Translations under genes and position numbers: made by a program
Origin: an uncultured Sphingomonadaceae bacterium
GTDB taxonomy: Bacteria; Pseudomonadota; Alphaproteobacteria; Sphingomonadales; Sphingomonadaceae
DNA length: 7,362 nucleotides
NCBI GenBank assembly: GCA_946480515.1
Contig: CAMLKX010000092.1
Location: forward strand, 1-7,362
Direction of reading: 5' to 3'
The notes under the pieces: generated by a model
Seen by the model: only the letters and a program-made list of their open reading frames with translations
Database searches by the model: none
What the model was told of the DNA's origin: nothing
In this document: positions 7,201 through 7,362 of the stretch, piece by piece
Position numbering within the stretch: the stretch's first letter is position 1
Layout of the letters: each line of letters starts with the position of its first letter

Positions 7201-7219
7201 CTTTCGGAAGTTAAGTCAG
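7197..7219. repeat. Inverted repeat spanning two convergent stop codons
   Basis: CTGACTT (7197-7203) and AAGTCAG (7213-7219) are perfect complements around a 9-nt loop. The left arm contains the TGA of the small plus-strand gene and the right arm, on the other strand, the TGA of the gene from the right edge. The position fits a bidirectional transcription end signal, but there is no T-run and the stem is AT-moderate. Confidence 0.4.
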
Positions 7220-7362
7220 CTAGCTTCGGCGATCCTTAAGCGCTGCACTTGCGGGCTTCCACGTTGCAAGTAGGTGGGGTCGAATTCGGCTGTTGCGACG
7301 AGGGCATCCCACTGCGGCAGCCGGACCATGCGACTGCGCCATTCGACCAGTCCTTCAGCCCG
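7216..7362 (-). CDS. C-terminal 48 residues of an unrecognised protein, cut by the window edge
   Basis: Minus-strand frame open from the right edge to a TGA at 7218-7216. It reads EGLVEWRSRMVRLPQWDALV and then ATAEFDPTYLQRGSPQVQRL, ending AEAS. The composition (Trp, Leu, Arg, Pro mixed with G/C at third positions) is typical of coding sequence in this window. I do not recognise the family and assign no function. The gene is convergent with the small plus-strand gene, with 15 bp between the stop codons. Confidence 0.55.
   Translation of the reverse strand, partial: RAEGLVEWRSRMVRLPQWDALVATAEFDPTYLQRGSPQVQRLRIAEAS

Overview
The window is GC-rich and its codon use, gene families and regulatory motifs point to an alphaproteobacterium, most likely a sphingomonad (Sphingomonadales). 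Supporting signs are a poly-HAMP cytoplasmic sensor kinase, an FAD/Rieske oxidoreductase, an orphan CheY-like regulator of a sphingomonad-looking type, a 235-residue IS6-family transposase, and a perfect alphaproteobacterial SOS box (GTTC-N7-GTTC) in front of dinB. The organism assignment rests on remembered family resemblance, not on a search.

Layout from left to right. (1) Positions 1-1119, minus strand: the N-terminal 373 residues of a large sensor kinase made of HAMP repeats with a 92-residue (276-bp) period; its catalytic end lies beyond the left edge. (2) 1120-1323: non-coding leader with a 7-bp hairpin and a 12-bp palindrome. (3) 1324-2819, minus: an FAD-dependent oxidoreductase with a C-terminal Rieske [2Fe-2S] domain, broken into two frames by an apparent short deletion near 2074-2081. 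(4) 2820-2955: divergent control region holding the LexA box and a -10 element placed so that dinB may be transcribed without a leader. (5) 2956-4038, plus: dinB, DNA polymerase IV. (6) 4079-4902: an IS6-family insertion sequence with 10-bp imperfect terminal repeats and no visible 8-bp target duplication. (7) 4960-6189, minus: an SGNH/GDSL hydrolase with all four catalytic blocks but no signal peptide. (8) 6449-6796, minus: a single-domain response regulator. (9) 6955-7200, plus: a small, charged, helical protein of unknown function, divergent from the regulator across a region with a 6-bp inverted repeat. (10) 7216-7362, minus: the last 48 residues of an unrecognised protein, convergent with the small gene, with both stop codons inside one inverted repeat.

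The genes do not form one operon. There are four minus-strand genes with sizeable gaps between them, interrupted by plus-strand dinB, the IS and a small plus-strand gene. The sensor kinase and the orphan regulator are both signalling proteins, but they are over 5 kb apart and nothing in the sequence links them. The best-supported regulatory link is LexA control of dinB. I do not see a clear undescribed multi-gene system. The observations most worth a second look are the frame-broken FAD/Rieske gene, the LexA-controlled and possibly leaderless dinB, the IS junction without a target duplication, and the small-protein/regulator divergent pair.
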